Shown here one piece after another: positions 1-5,838 of a stretch of 6,069 nucleotides of DNA. Source of the stretch: UBA1151 sp963579925 (GTDB lineage Bacteria; Chloroflexota; Dehalococcoidia; Lucifugimonadales; Lucifugimonadaceae); assembly GCA_963579925.1 (NCBI GenBank), contig CAUZJA010000169.1, positions 1-6,069 on the forward strand. The letters are read 5' to 3'. Position numbers and translations under genes: made by a program. The stretch's first letter is position 1; every line of letters starts with the position of its first letter. Below the pieces are notes generated by a model, which saw only the letters and a program-made list of their open reading frames with translations, was not told the DNA's origin and ran no database searches.

Positions 1-122
1 CCGATCCCGGTTCAATTGGGGGAAGGGGGGCATTCCCGGGGGCGGTGTCAGGGGCAATTACTACTTTGCTGTCTGGATTCAAACGGTGCAATTGGGTTTT
101 CTCTACATTTCAGTGGGTGTAG

Positions 123-148
123 TCACTCATGACGTCACTGTGGAGTGA
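123..148. promoter_or_regulatory. Dyad-symmetric element upstream of the PAP2 remnant
   Basis: TCACTC (123-128) and GAGTGA (143-148) form a 6-bp inverted repeat. The flanking positions 122/149 (G-T) and 121/150 (A-T) could extend it. The 14-nt centre contains the perfect 8-bp palindrome TGACGTCA (130-137). Such nested symmetry could be an operator, but no convincing -35/-10 pair lies beside it and the downstream gene is broken. The rest of 1-216 is G-rich at the left edge and shows no gene that I can support. Confidence 0.2.
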
Positions 149-216
149 TTGAGTCTCTGGCCTTACAAGAATTTTGATAAGTCTCTGATCTAAAGTTTGG
201 CGCATCCAATCCGGAA

Positions 217-895
217 ATGAGATTTACTTCTATACAAGATCGATCCTTGCTGAAACGTGGTGATTATCTAGGGCTCCCCACAATTCTGATTATTGCGGTC
301 GCGCTTCTTTTGACGGGCGTTCTTACCTTTACAGGCAATGACCTGCAGCCCGTGGAGCAAGGCGTTTCAGCGTGGTTGGCTGCAAACTCAGGCCTGTTGG
401 TGACGCTCTTGCTGATGCCCTTGACCTGATCTCTGATGACGATGTCGCGCCATTCGTGTTTATTTCGGCGTTCCCCATCACGTGGGCCATGATTAGCAGG
501 TATCAGGCGATGTTTCTAGGCTTCGCAGGGCTCCTCACAGCGGCCACCAAGCTGACGGACCTGGCGGATCGACCAAGACCTGTCGCGGATGGGGGATAGA
601 CAACTGCGCTGACGGGAGACTGCGGATTCCCCTCACCACTCTCTTCTCACTGATTGTGGCGACCATGGGTGTGGGTCGAATCATTGATGGTGAACATTGG
701 CCGGCTGACGTCGTTGTCGGTTACTTGATTGGCGAATCTGCCCTACTGGGTGTCCACTGGCTCTATCCCAGAGTTCACGTCTGGCTGGCGTCCCGATCAC
801 CATTTCTGTTTTGGTTAGCCACCGGCAAGCAGGTCGCAGCGCAGGCTAAGACATCACCGCTGCGGCGAGCCCGGGTGCGCAAAGCGGCGAAATAG
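217..895 (+). pseudogene. Degraded PAP2-superfamily membrane phosphatase
   Basis: Three + frames joined in order give a PAP2 (type 2 phosphatidic acid phosphatase) protein, a membrane enzyme family that removes phosphate from lipid phosphates. The first frame starts at ATG 217, has a hydrophobic helix, and runs to a TGA at 427-429. The second frame picks up at about 426 and carries the first PAP2 motif, K(x6)RP: the Lys codon is at 549 and Arg-Pro at 570-575. It meets a TAG at 597-599, then reads Gly-Phe-Pro-Ser up to 635. There PSGH should continue, but the reading shifts to the third frame and the catalytic Gly-His is missing. The third frame holds the last motif: Arg at 677, His-Trp-Pro at 695-703 and Asp at 707. 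It ends at TAG 893-895. The three lesions are a -1-type shift near 427, a nonsense codon at 597 (possibly former CAG), and loss of about 4 nt near 636. Several lesions including a catalytic one argue for a true pseudogene rather than a single read error. No strong SD is seen before 217. Confidence 0.75.
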
Positions 896-1041
896 GCCTC
901 TCCCCGTTCGCCCGTTACTCAATTAGTCCCCTCTACGCCGCCGATCGTGGCGACCCCGCCTCTCACGGACTAAACTACTTCTCGGTTCCGGGTTTATCGG
1001 CCCGGGCGTGCTGGTGCAATATCCAATGCCCAATTGAATTA

Positions 1042-1061
1042 CCACCCCAGACGCCGGGTGG
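1042..1061 (+). promoter_or_regulatory. Small hairpin just upstream of the aldolase SD
   Basis: CCACCC (1042-1047) pairs perfectly with GGGTGG (1056-1061) around an 8-nt loop, ending 9 nt before the GGAG of the aldolase gene. It could influence translation or mark an operator. The rest of 896-1078 contains no supportable gene and no clear promoter; the link to regulation is inferred. Confidence 0.2.
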
Positions 1062-1078
1062 ACTGAGTAGGAGATACC

Positions 1079-1756
1079 GTGGCCAGATATACAAGACTTC
1101 AGGTTTATAACGCCATCCACGAAATTGGCGTAGTGCCAGTCTTCTACAACGCTGATTTGGACAACGTGAAGTCCATTGTCAAAGCATGCTCTTCCGGCGG
1201 AATAAAAGTCCTTGAGTTCACGAACCGGGGAGATCACGCATGGGAGGTGTTCACAGAGCTCGAAAAATGGGCTCGCGTGGACGTTCCGGACGCCATTCTC
1301 GGCGCCGGCTCCGTGCTGGAACCTGCCACAGCCGCCATGTATATCAACAGTGGCGCAAACTTCATCGTGGGGCCAGTAACCAACACTGAGGTCGCCAAAA
1401 CTTGCAACCGCCGCAAGATTGGCTACACGCCCGGCTGCGGTACCGCCAGCGAGGTCTCCTACGCTGAAGAACTTGGGTGTGAACTCATCAAGGTCTTCCC
1501 GGGTAGCGGAGCCGGTGGCCCTGCGTTCGTGAAAGATCTGTTGGGACCGATGCCCTGGTCCTCAATCATGCCAACTGGCGGGGTGAGCACTTCCCGTGAA
1601 TCACTTGAAGGCTGGTTCAATGCCGGCGTTACCGCTGTTGGAATGGGATCCGGGCTGGTATCTTCCGATATCGTTGCGTCCAAAGACTGGACCACACTTG
1701 AGCAGCGGTCAAAAGACGTTGTCGCCCTTATTAAAGAGATCAAAGCCGGAAAATAA
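1079..1756 (+). CDS. eda: 2-dehydro-3-deoxy-phosphogluconate (KDPG) aldolase
   Basis: This 225-residue cytoplasmic class I aldolase should cleave KDPG into pyruvate and glyceraldehyde-3-phosphate; many relatives also act on 4-hydroxy-2-oxoglutarate. The landmarks of the Eda (β/α)8 barrel are visible. LEFTNR at 45-50 carries the catalytic Glu46. GAGSV at 75-79 matches GAGTV of E. coli. GYTPGCGTASE at 115-125 is the active-site loop. IKVFPG at 137-142 supplies the Schiff-base Lys138, and PTGGV at 165-169 is the phosphate loop. The protein is slightly longer than E. coli Eda (213). From memory, its N-terminus and the WSSIMPTGGV and GMGS segments look closer to Eda-like proteins of Bacteroidota than to the enterobacterial enzyme; I could not check this. 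The GTG start is chosen because GGAG lies at 1070-1073, 5 nt upstream, and the protein then starts like its relatives. A KDG kinase follows after 100 nt, so the two form the terminal steps of one pathway. Confidence 0.93.
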   Translation: MARYTRLQVYNAIHEIGVVPVFYNADLDNVKSIVKACSSGGIKVLEFTNRGDHAWEVFTELEKWARVDVPDAILGAGSVLEPATAAMYINSGANFIVGPVTNTEVAKTCNRRKIGYTPGCGTASEVSYAEELGCELIKVFPGSGAGGPAFVKDLLGPMPWSSIMPTGGVSTSRESLEGWFNAGVTAVGMGSGLVSSDIVASKDWTTLEQRSKDVVALIKEIKAGK

Positions 1757-1799
1757 CCGACCGGGTGACCGCTAATTTAACTAAACGAACTGTAGAGGC

Positions 1800-1812
1800 A
1801 GGTTTGAAACCT
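1800..1812. promoter_or_regulatory. Perfect inverted repeat between aldolase and kinase genes
   Basis: AGGTTTGAAACCT has perfect 6-bp arms about a single central base and sits in the 100-nt gap before the KDG kinase gene. Size and symmetry fit an operator for a dimeric regulator, as is common in sugar-acid loci, but no regulator gene is in the window and no second copy was noticed. No clear -35/-10 pair was found beside it. Confidence 0.25.
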
Positions 1813-1856
1813 ACCCGCCCCACTGCCCCAGAACGAATCGGATCACGGAGGAAGAA

Positions 1857-2882
1857 GTGTCTAAGAAAGTAGTTACTTTTGGCGAGGTGATGCTGCGGCT
1901 TGCCACGAACCGACGAGAGCGCTTCACACAGGCTCGTGAGTTTGAGGTCACCTACGGCGGTGGCGAATGCAACGTTGCAATCTCTCTCGCGCACTTCGGC
2001 GTGGACGTATCGTTCATGACTGCTCTCCCAGACAACGACATGGGGCAGGCCTGCGTCAACTACATCCGCCAGTTCGGCGTAGACACCAGCGACATCCTCC
2101 GACAGGGCAACCGCCTGGGCATCTACTACCTGGAATCCGGTGCCTCCATGCGCGCCTCCAAAGTCGTCTACGACCGCGCAGGCAGCTCCATCGCAGAACT
2201 CGGCCCGGGCGATGTGAACTGGGATGACGTATTTGACGGCAAAGACTGGTTCCACTGGACCGGCATCACCCCTGCGATCTCCAAAATCGCAGTAGAAACC
2301 GTGGGCGAGGCAACTCGACAGGCGAAGGCAAAGGGCCTGACCGTCAGTTGCGATTTCAACTACCGCAAGAACCTGTGGAGCGGTGAAAAGGCCCAGGCCG
2401 TGATGAAGCCGCTGATGGAGTACGTTGACGTAGCTATCGGCAACGAAGAGGACGCAGACAAGTGCCTTGGCGTGAAGGCTGAGGGCGTTGACGTGACCTC
2501 CGGCGAGCTTGATCCGGAAGCCTACAAGCCGGTTGTGGAAGAACTCGTCAGCCAGTTCGGCTTCTCGCAGGTAGGCATCACCCTCCGTGAAAGCCAGTCC
2601 GCCGACGATAACGACTGGTCGGCTATCTACTGGGACGGCTCAGAGATCCTGATTGGCGATAAGTACCCGGTGCGGATCATCGACCGCGTCGGTGGCGGAG
2701 ACGCCTTCTCAGCCGGTCTCATCTACGGCAATATCAAAGGCCTCGAAAGCCGAGCACTCATCGACTTCGCAGTCGCATCATCCGCCATGGCCCACACCTT
2801 CCACGGCGACTTCAACCTCGTCACAGAAAAAGAAGTCCTCGCAGTTGCTGGCGGCGACACATCAGGGCGCGTGCAGCGGTAG
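1857..2882 (+). CDS. kdgK: 2-dehydro-3-deoxygluconate (KDG) kinase, PfkB/ribokinase family
   Basis: This 341-residue cytoplasmic kinase is expected to phosphorylate KDG with ATP to KDPG, the substrate of the aldolase encoded just upstream. The N-terminal FGEVMLRL (8-15) and YGGGECNVA (33-41) are the PfkB sugar-binding segment. GNRLGIYYLESGAS (84-97) and SKVVYDR (101-107) are typical of KDG kinases, where they contact the keto-acid substrate. SCDFNYRKNLW (164-174) and NEED (196-199) are further KDG-kinase signatures. DRVGGGDAFSAG (276-287) is the PfkB C-terminal signature with catalytic base Asp282. From memory, the whole chain tracks the Thermotoga maritima KDG kinase type closely, which makes KDG a better call than ribose or fructose. 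The GTG start is supported by GGAGG at 1847-1851, 5 nt upstream. The gene ends with TAG. The last dozen residues extend slightly past the usual end of the fold. Confidence 0.93.
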   Translation: MSKKVVTFGEVMLRLATNRRERFTQAREFEVTYGGGECNVAISLAHFGVDVSFMTALPDNDMGQACVNYIRQFGVDTSDILRQGNRLGIYYLESGASMRASKVVYDRAGSSIAELGPGDVNWDDVFDGKDWFHWTGITPAISKIAVETVGEATRQAKAKGLTVSCDFNYRKNLWSGEKAQAVMKPLMEYVDVAIGNEEDADKCLGVKAEGVDVTSGELDPEAYKPVVEELVSQFGFSQVGITLRESQSADDNDWSAIYWDGSEILIGDKYPVRIIDRVGGGDAFSAGLIYGNIKGLESRALIDFAVASSAMAHTFHGDFNLVTEKEVLAVAGGDTSGRVQR

Positions 2883-2936
2883 AGGGCGCTGTATATGGAA
2901 GGACGTGAGGCACATGTTCGGTCGGCTGACCCGCTG

Positions 2937-2965
2937 TTGAAATCGCTATCATCTCACCGTGTAAA
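2937..2965 (+). promoter_or_regulatory. Candidate sigma-70-type promoter before the amidohydrolase gene
   Basis: TTGAAA (2937-2942) and TGTAAA (2960-2965) are separated by exactly 17 nt, matching 5/6 and 4/6 of the -35 and -10 consensus. They lie in the 143-nt gap after the kinase gene, the largest gap between the intact genes. This suggests that the amidohydrolase and the genes after it start a separate transcription unit. Support is by consensus match only. Confidence 0.35.
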
Positions 2966-2966
2966 G

Positions 2967-2980
2967 CGGATTAGAATCCG
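2967..2980. promoter_or_regulatory. Inverted repeat immediately after the candidate -10 box
   Basis: CGGATTAGAATCCG has perfect 6-bp arms around a 2-nt centre. It begins 2 nt after the candidate -10, where a repressor would overlap the transcription start. The position makes an operator plausible; a simple hairpin in the leader is the alternative. Confidence 0.3.
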
Positions 2981-3003
2981 AGACACTAGTCGCCCCGCTT
3001 GCC

Positions 3004-3020
3004 ATATCCAGACCGGATAT
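3004..3020 (+). promoter_or_regulatory. Short hairpin overlapping the amidohydrolase translation start region
   Basis: ATATCC (3004-3009) pairs with GGATAT (3015-3020) around 5 nt, ending 5 nt before the ATG at 3026. It covers the only purine-rich stretch that could act as an SD, so it may dampen initiation. This is weak evidence from pairing and position only. Confidence 0.15.
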
Positions 3021-3025
3021 CCCTT

Positions 3026-3868
3026 ATGATCGTCGATGCCCACGTCCATATTCAGCAGTTGCCGCCGTATGCGCCGGTTGGGCCTACCGCGCCTAGCTTC
3101 ACGCATCGGCCTGCGGAAGCGGCGACCGCGGAGATGCTGTTGGAGGAGATGGATGAGTACGGCATCGACCGGACGGTGGTAGTGCAGGATAGTTCCGCTA
3201 CGTGGGACAACGGATACGTGGCGGATGAGGCCCGGAAACACAGCGATCGGTTCGTTGGCGTGGGCCTGTTGGACCCGTTCGATCCTGACAACGCAGCGAG
3301 TGCCCGGTACTGGATGAGCGAGCGCGGAATGCGAGGCTTCCGGTTCCATCCCAACTACTATGACGAGCCAAGCATCACACGCCCGGAAAACCGTGCGATG
3401 TGGGACGTACTGGCGGAGCTAAACGCGGTGGTCCAGATACACATGCCGGTTGCTCAGGCCGCACAAGCGGATCAGATCGCACGCGAGTACCCATCTATCC
3501 CGATAATTCTCGATCACATGTCTTACCCCGACGTATCCGATGGACCAGACTTCCCATCACACGACCCAATTTTCTCGATGGCTCAGTACCCCAACGTGCA
3601 TGTGAAGATCTCAGACACTGCCCGGCAGTCGCACGATGAGTTTCCGCACCATGCCGTTCAGGCCGTTATCAAACGGCTGGTAAAGGAATTCGGCATTGAG
3701 CGCTGCATGTGGGGCACGGGGTACCCGGGGAAGCTGCGAGTCGATCACGGCTGGCCGTCAATGGCGGAGGAGCTCCGATTCGTGGGAGAAGGCCTCTCAT
3801 GGCTCACCGAATCTGAGCGTGATCGATTGCTTGGTGGAACTGCGGCTGAGGTATGGTGGCTCACCTGA
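3026..3868 (+). CDS. Amidohydrolase_2 family metal-dependent hydrolase/decarboxylase-like protein
   Basis: This 280-residue cytoplasmic TIM-barrel protein belongs to the amidohydrolase_2 family, whose members hydrolyse or decarboxylate small carboxylic and aromatic acids. Visible motifs are DAHVH with the metal-binding His6 and His8, GFRFHP (104-109), VQIHMP with His139, and ILDHMS with His164. The segment RCMWGTGYPG (226-235) aligns with the family's WG(S/T)DYP, but position 232 is Gly where the metal-binding, catalytic Asp is usual. The protein may therefore have altered chemistry or belong to a subfamily without that Asp. The ATG at 3026 is preferred because family members start with M-I-V/I-D-A-H. 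An in-frame TTG at 2999 would add nine residues without a good SD. The gene follows a candidate promoter and operator and is followed after 58 nt by a peroxiredoxin gene. Its substrate cannot be told; an uronate or lactone role is possible from the kdgK/eda neighbours but unproven. Confidence 0.82.
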   Translation: MIVDAHVHIQQLPPYAPVGPTAPSFTHRPAEAATAEMLLEEMDEYGIDRTVVVQDSSATWDNGYVADEARKHSDRFVGVGLLDPFDPDNAASARYWMSERGMRGFRFHPNYYDEPSITRPENRAMWDVLAELNAVVQIHMPVAQAAQADQIAREYPSIPIILDHMSYPDVSDGPDFPSHDPIFSMAQYPNVHVKISDTARQSHDEFPHHAVQAVIKRLVKEFGIERCMWGTGYPGKLRVDHGWPSMAEELRFVGEGLSWLTESERDRLLGGTAAEVWWLT

Positions 3869-3913
3869 TCGCAGGTATAGACTTCCCCTAGTTCAAAATC
3901 TATAGCATCGGAT

Positions 3914-3918
3914 GGAGG
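3914..3918 (+). promoter_or_regulatory. Strong ribosome binding site of the selenoperoxiredoxin gene
   Basis: GGAGG lies 8 nt before the ATG at 3927. It is the best SD in this part of the window. It fixes the start upstream of the in-frame TGA, so translation is meant to begin 46 codons before it rather than at the GTG (4077) that follows it. Confidence 0.8.
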
Positions 3919-3926
3919 AATATCCC

Positions 3927-4391
3927 ATGGTCAAACTTCCTGCGGCAACTGAAGCCCCTGATTTCACGCTTCCATCTCACACCGGTGAAAACGTCACCTT
4001 GAGCGATTACCGCGGCAAGACAAATGTCCTGCTTGCATTCCACCCGGCCAGCTTTACCGGCGGCTGAACGAAACAAGTGTCCGCCTTGAGCGAGGCAAAT
4101 GAAGAGTTCGAAGCTGCTGGTGCCGTTGTGCTTGAGGTCAGCATTGATGATGTCCAGAAGCAGGCCGATTGGTCAGAGAGCATGGGCGGGGTCAAGTTCC
4201 ACATCCTCTCTGACGCCGACCCTAAGGGCAAAGTATCTGAGTTGTACGGCATCCTGTCACAGCGCGACACATCACGCCGGGCAACGTTCATCATCGACAA
4301 ACAAGGCGTAATCGCTGAGTCGAAGATCTACCCACCCGGTAGCCTCCCAAGCGTCCGCAAGCTCATCCCTGTGATCGAGGGCCTGAAGTAA
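3927..4391 (+). CDS. Selenocysteine-containing peroxiredoxin (in-frame TGA = Sec47)
   Basis: Reading TGA 4065-4067 as selenocysteine gives a 154-residue peroxiredoxin of AhpC/TSA type (AhpE/BCP size), which would reduce H2O2, organic peroxides or peroxynitrite in the cytoplasm. Residues 9-17 (EAPDFTLPS) are the usual N-terminal strand. Residues 40-47 read P-A-S-F-T-G-G-Sec, matching the peroxidatic Pxxx(T/S)xxC motif with TGA exactly at the Cys codon. Trp82 and Arg118 (RRATFIID, 117-124) match conserved active-site and core positions. The frame is open and family-like on both sides and ends with TAA. No cysteine is encoded anywhere, so this is a one-Sec enzyme with no internal resolving Cys, and it lacks a UxxC pair (Sec47 is followed by TKQ). 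A candidate SECIS hairpin starts 15 nt after the TGA. The gene lies 58 nt after the amidohydrolase and is followed by a terminator. A nonsense-mutated Cys gene is the main alternative. A conventional gene caller would likely annotate only the part after the TGA. Confidence 0.87.
4065..4067 (+). other. In-frame UGA selenocysteine codon
   Basis: This TGA is codon 47 of the peroxiredoxin and replaces the peroxidatic cysteine codon (TGC/TGT differ only in the last base). TGA is a normal stop in this genome, since the amidohydrolase ends with it, and tryptophan is encoded by TGG in neighbouring genes, so general reassignment to Trp is not supported. Confidence 0.85.
4083..4096 (+). promoter_or_regulatory. 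Candidate bacterial SECIS stem-loop
   Basis: GCCU (4083-4086) pairs with AGGC (4093-4096) around the loop UGAGCG; a U-G pair (4087/4092) could tighten the loop to GAGC. The loop begins about 20 nt after the UGA and has G at one of its first two positions. Both fit the general description of bacterial SECIS elements, which bind SelB. The stem is short at 4-5 bp with no obvious outer extension, so structure alone is weak; position supports it. Confidence 0.5.
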
Positions 4392-4412
4392 CAGACATTC
4401 CATGTATGTTCA

Positions 4413-4440
4413 GCGGGCCGCTTTCATGCGGCCCGCATTT
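4413..4440 (+). terminator. Rho-independent-like terminator after the selenoperoxiredoxin gene
   Basis: GCGGGCCGC (4413-4421) and GCGGCCCGC (4428-4436) form a perfect 9-bp stem with a 6-nt loop, followed by ATTTCGT. The stem is very strong but the T-run is short. It lies 22 nt after the TAA and 20 nt before the MFS start, so it likely ends or attenuates the upstream transcript. Confidence 0.7.
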
Positions 4441-4460
4441 CGTAGACGGAACTTCACACC

Positions 4461-5744
4461 ATGGCAGAGCAAATCGCTGAGCCCGATCAGGAATCCTCGG
4501 GCGGGCAAGAGATCACAAGAGTTACGACTGACAAGTCATCACTCAGGCAACGCCTTTCCATCCTGAGCATTGTCGATTTCCGGTTTGTCATCATCGCCAA
4601 TATCGCAATGTTCTCCGGGTTCCAGATCCGGAACATGAGCCAGGCATGGTTAACGTTGGAATTGACGGACTCCACACTCTGGGTTGGCGTGGTCAACGCA
4701 ATGCCCGGGTTCTCCATCATCGCCCTATCACTTATTGGTGGGGCCTTTGCCGACCGCTCAGAGCGGTGGAAGATTCAGCTTCGTACTCGATTTGTTATTG
4801 GAGTTATGGCCTTTGTCACGGCTTTCCTGGTAACAACAGGATCGATCGAGGCGTGGCACCTAATTCCAATTGGTCTGATTACAGGATCAATGTTCGCCTT
4901 CCAGAACCCCGCGGGTCAGGCGTATGTGATGGACGTGGTGGGCAAAGATAGCTTGCTCGCCGCTATGTCCCTTAACTCAATCCTTTCCAACCTCGCCACG
5001 ATAGTCGGCCCGGCAATCGGTGGGGTGCTGCTTGCCATCGGGATTGACGTTGCATTTTTTGCGCTGGCTGCCATCTACTCATCCGGGTTTGTGATCACTC
5101 TGTTCATGAAGACCCGGAGTACGCCCAATCCGTCAGATGGCAAGAGCGTCACCCGGCAGATCATCGAGGGCGTGAAGTACTCCGTAGCCCATCCGCTGAT
5201 TCGCGCACTTCTATTCTTTGCATTCGGCGGTATCTTCGCCGGGATGTACATGGCACTCTACCCGCAGTACGCCCGTGACGTACTGGAAGTTGGGGAGGTT
5301 GGCTTTGGCGTCATCCTGGCCATGCAGGGGCTTGGGGCACTGGTCGGATCAACAGCTCTCATTTTGGTTGGGGATGTGAAGTACAAGGGCACGGTGTTGA
5401 TTTTCGCGGTCATTGTGATGCACGTTGCGACCAGCGTTCTCGGCTTCACATCAAGCTTCCCGGTCACGCTGGTGGTCATGCTCATCTCAGGGACAACCTT
5501 TGGTGTCTGGTTCGTTCTGGTGCCTACCATGCTTCAAACCGTGGCGAAATCTGAAATGAGGGGGCGCGTGATGAGCGTGTTCTTCATGATCATGCTCATC
5601 TTCCAGCCCGGAGGGATTCTGGGTGGCCTCATCGAAAAATTCTGGGGCATCCACGAGGCGTTCCTGGTGGGTGCAGTTGGTGGCGTAACCGTGGGCATTC
5701 TGGTCTACGCGTTCTCTCCGGCGTTGCGTACAAAAGAGATATAA
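4461..5744 (+). CDS. MFS transporter, MFS_3 (EntS-like exporter) family
   Basis: This 427-residue inner-membrane protein should be a proton-driven exporter of a small molecule. A hydrophilic N-terminus of about 38 residues is followed by about twelve hydrophobic segments, near 41-59, 75-95, 110-127, 133-152, 171-193, 197-216, 247-268, 280-305, 311-330, 334-356, 368-390 and 398-419. GGAFADRSERWK (93-104) between helices 2 and 3 is the MFS motif A. QNPAGQAYVMDVV (148-160) and LNSILSN (171-177) after helix 4 are typical of the MFS_3 group, as is SEMRGRVMS (364-372) before helix 11. The group includes enterobactin, macrolide and other drug exporters; the substrate cannot be predicted here. The ATG start gives the full topology, though only a weak purine stretch (ACGGAA, about 4446-4451) precedes it. 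It lies 69 nt after the peroxiredoxin, behind the terminator hairpin, so it may be expressed by read-through or its own unseen promoter. Confidence 0.88.
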   Translation: MAEQIAEPDQESSGGQEITRVTTDKSSLRQRLSILSIVDFRFVIIANIAMFSGFQIRNMSQAWLTLELTDSTLWVGVVNAMPGFSIIALSLIGGAFADRSERWKIQLRTRFVIGVMAFVTAFLVTTGSIEAWHLIPIGLITGSMFAFQNPAGQAYVMDVVGKDSLLAAMSLNSILSNLATIVGPAIGGVLLAIGIDVAFFALAAIYSSGFVITLFMKTRSTPNPSDGKSVTRQIIEGVKYSVAHPLIRALLFFAFGGIFAGMYMALYPQYARDVLEVGEVGFGVILAMQGLGALVGSTALILVGDVKYKGTVLIFAVIVMHVATSVLGFTSSFPVTLVVMLISGTTFGVWFVLVPTMLQTVAKSEMRGRVMSVFFMIMLIFQPGGILGGLIEKFWGIHEAFLVGAVGGVTVGILVYAFSPALRTKEI

Positions 5745-5759
5745 GCAACGCCCATCCCA

Positions 5760-5774
5760 TCGTCATTTTGACGA
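5760..5774. other. Small hairpin after the MFS gene
   Basis: TCGTCA (5760-5765) pairs with TGACGA (5769-5774) around TTT, 16 nt after the MFS stop. No T-tract follows, so it is a weak terminator candidate at best. It could also terminate convergent transcription from the right. Confidence 0.25.
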
Positions 5775-5838
5775 ACGGTCTGGCTAGACGAGAAGCCCTG
5801 TCCCGAACTCTGACTCCAGTTGCTCACCCAGGAACATC

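Noticed and set aside
427..429. TGA in the PAP2 remnant as another selenocysteine codon
   Set aside because: The family similarity switches to another frame at this point, so it is a frameshift. PAP2 enzymes have no Cys at this site.
923..1237. Minus-strand open frame of 104 codons
   Set aside because: It overlaps the start of the well-supported aldolase gene, shows no recognisable motif and has an Arg-rich tail typical of a shadow frame.
1740..2255. Minus-strand open frame of 171 codons
   Set aside because: It lies across the kinase gene on the opposite strand. Its composition follows from kinase codon bias and no domain is recognisable.
2999..3025. TTG start at 2999 for the amidohydrolase
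   Set aside because: It adds nine residues not typical of the family, has no SD, and the ATG at 3026 gives the usual M-I-V-D-A-H start.
2954..3354. Minus-strand open frames opposite the amidohydrolase start
   Set aside because: They are antisense to a gene with clear HxH motifs and have no recognisable family features.
3876..3904. TATAGA/TCTATA inverted repeat between amidohydrolase and peroxiredoxin genes
   Set aside because: The 6-bp A/T-rich arms are 17 nt apart without a promoter pair nearby. This is likely chance.
3927..4067. Peroxiredoxin as a plain nonsense pseudogene
   Set aside because: The only lesion is a TGA exactly at the catalytic Cys codon, with intact sequence on both sides, a strong SD and a hairpin at SECIS distance. 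Not fully excluded without the sel genes.
4077..4391. A separate 104-residue protein starting at GTG 4077, after the TGA
   Set aside because: It would lack the peroxidatic site and the N-terminal strand of the fold, has no good SD, and continues in the same frame as the ORF from ATG 3927. It is the 3' part of the selenoperoxiredoxin gene.
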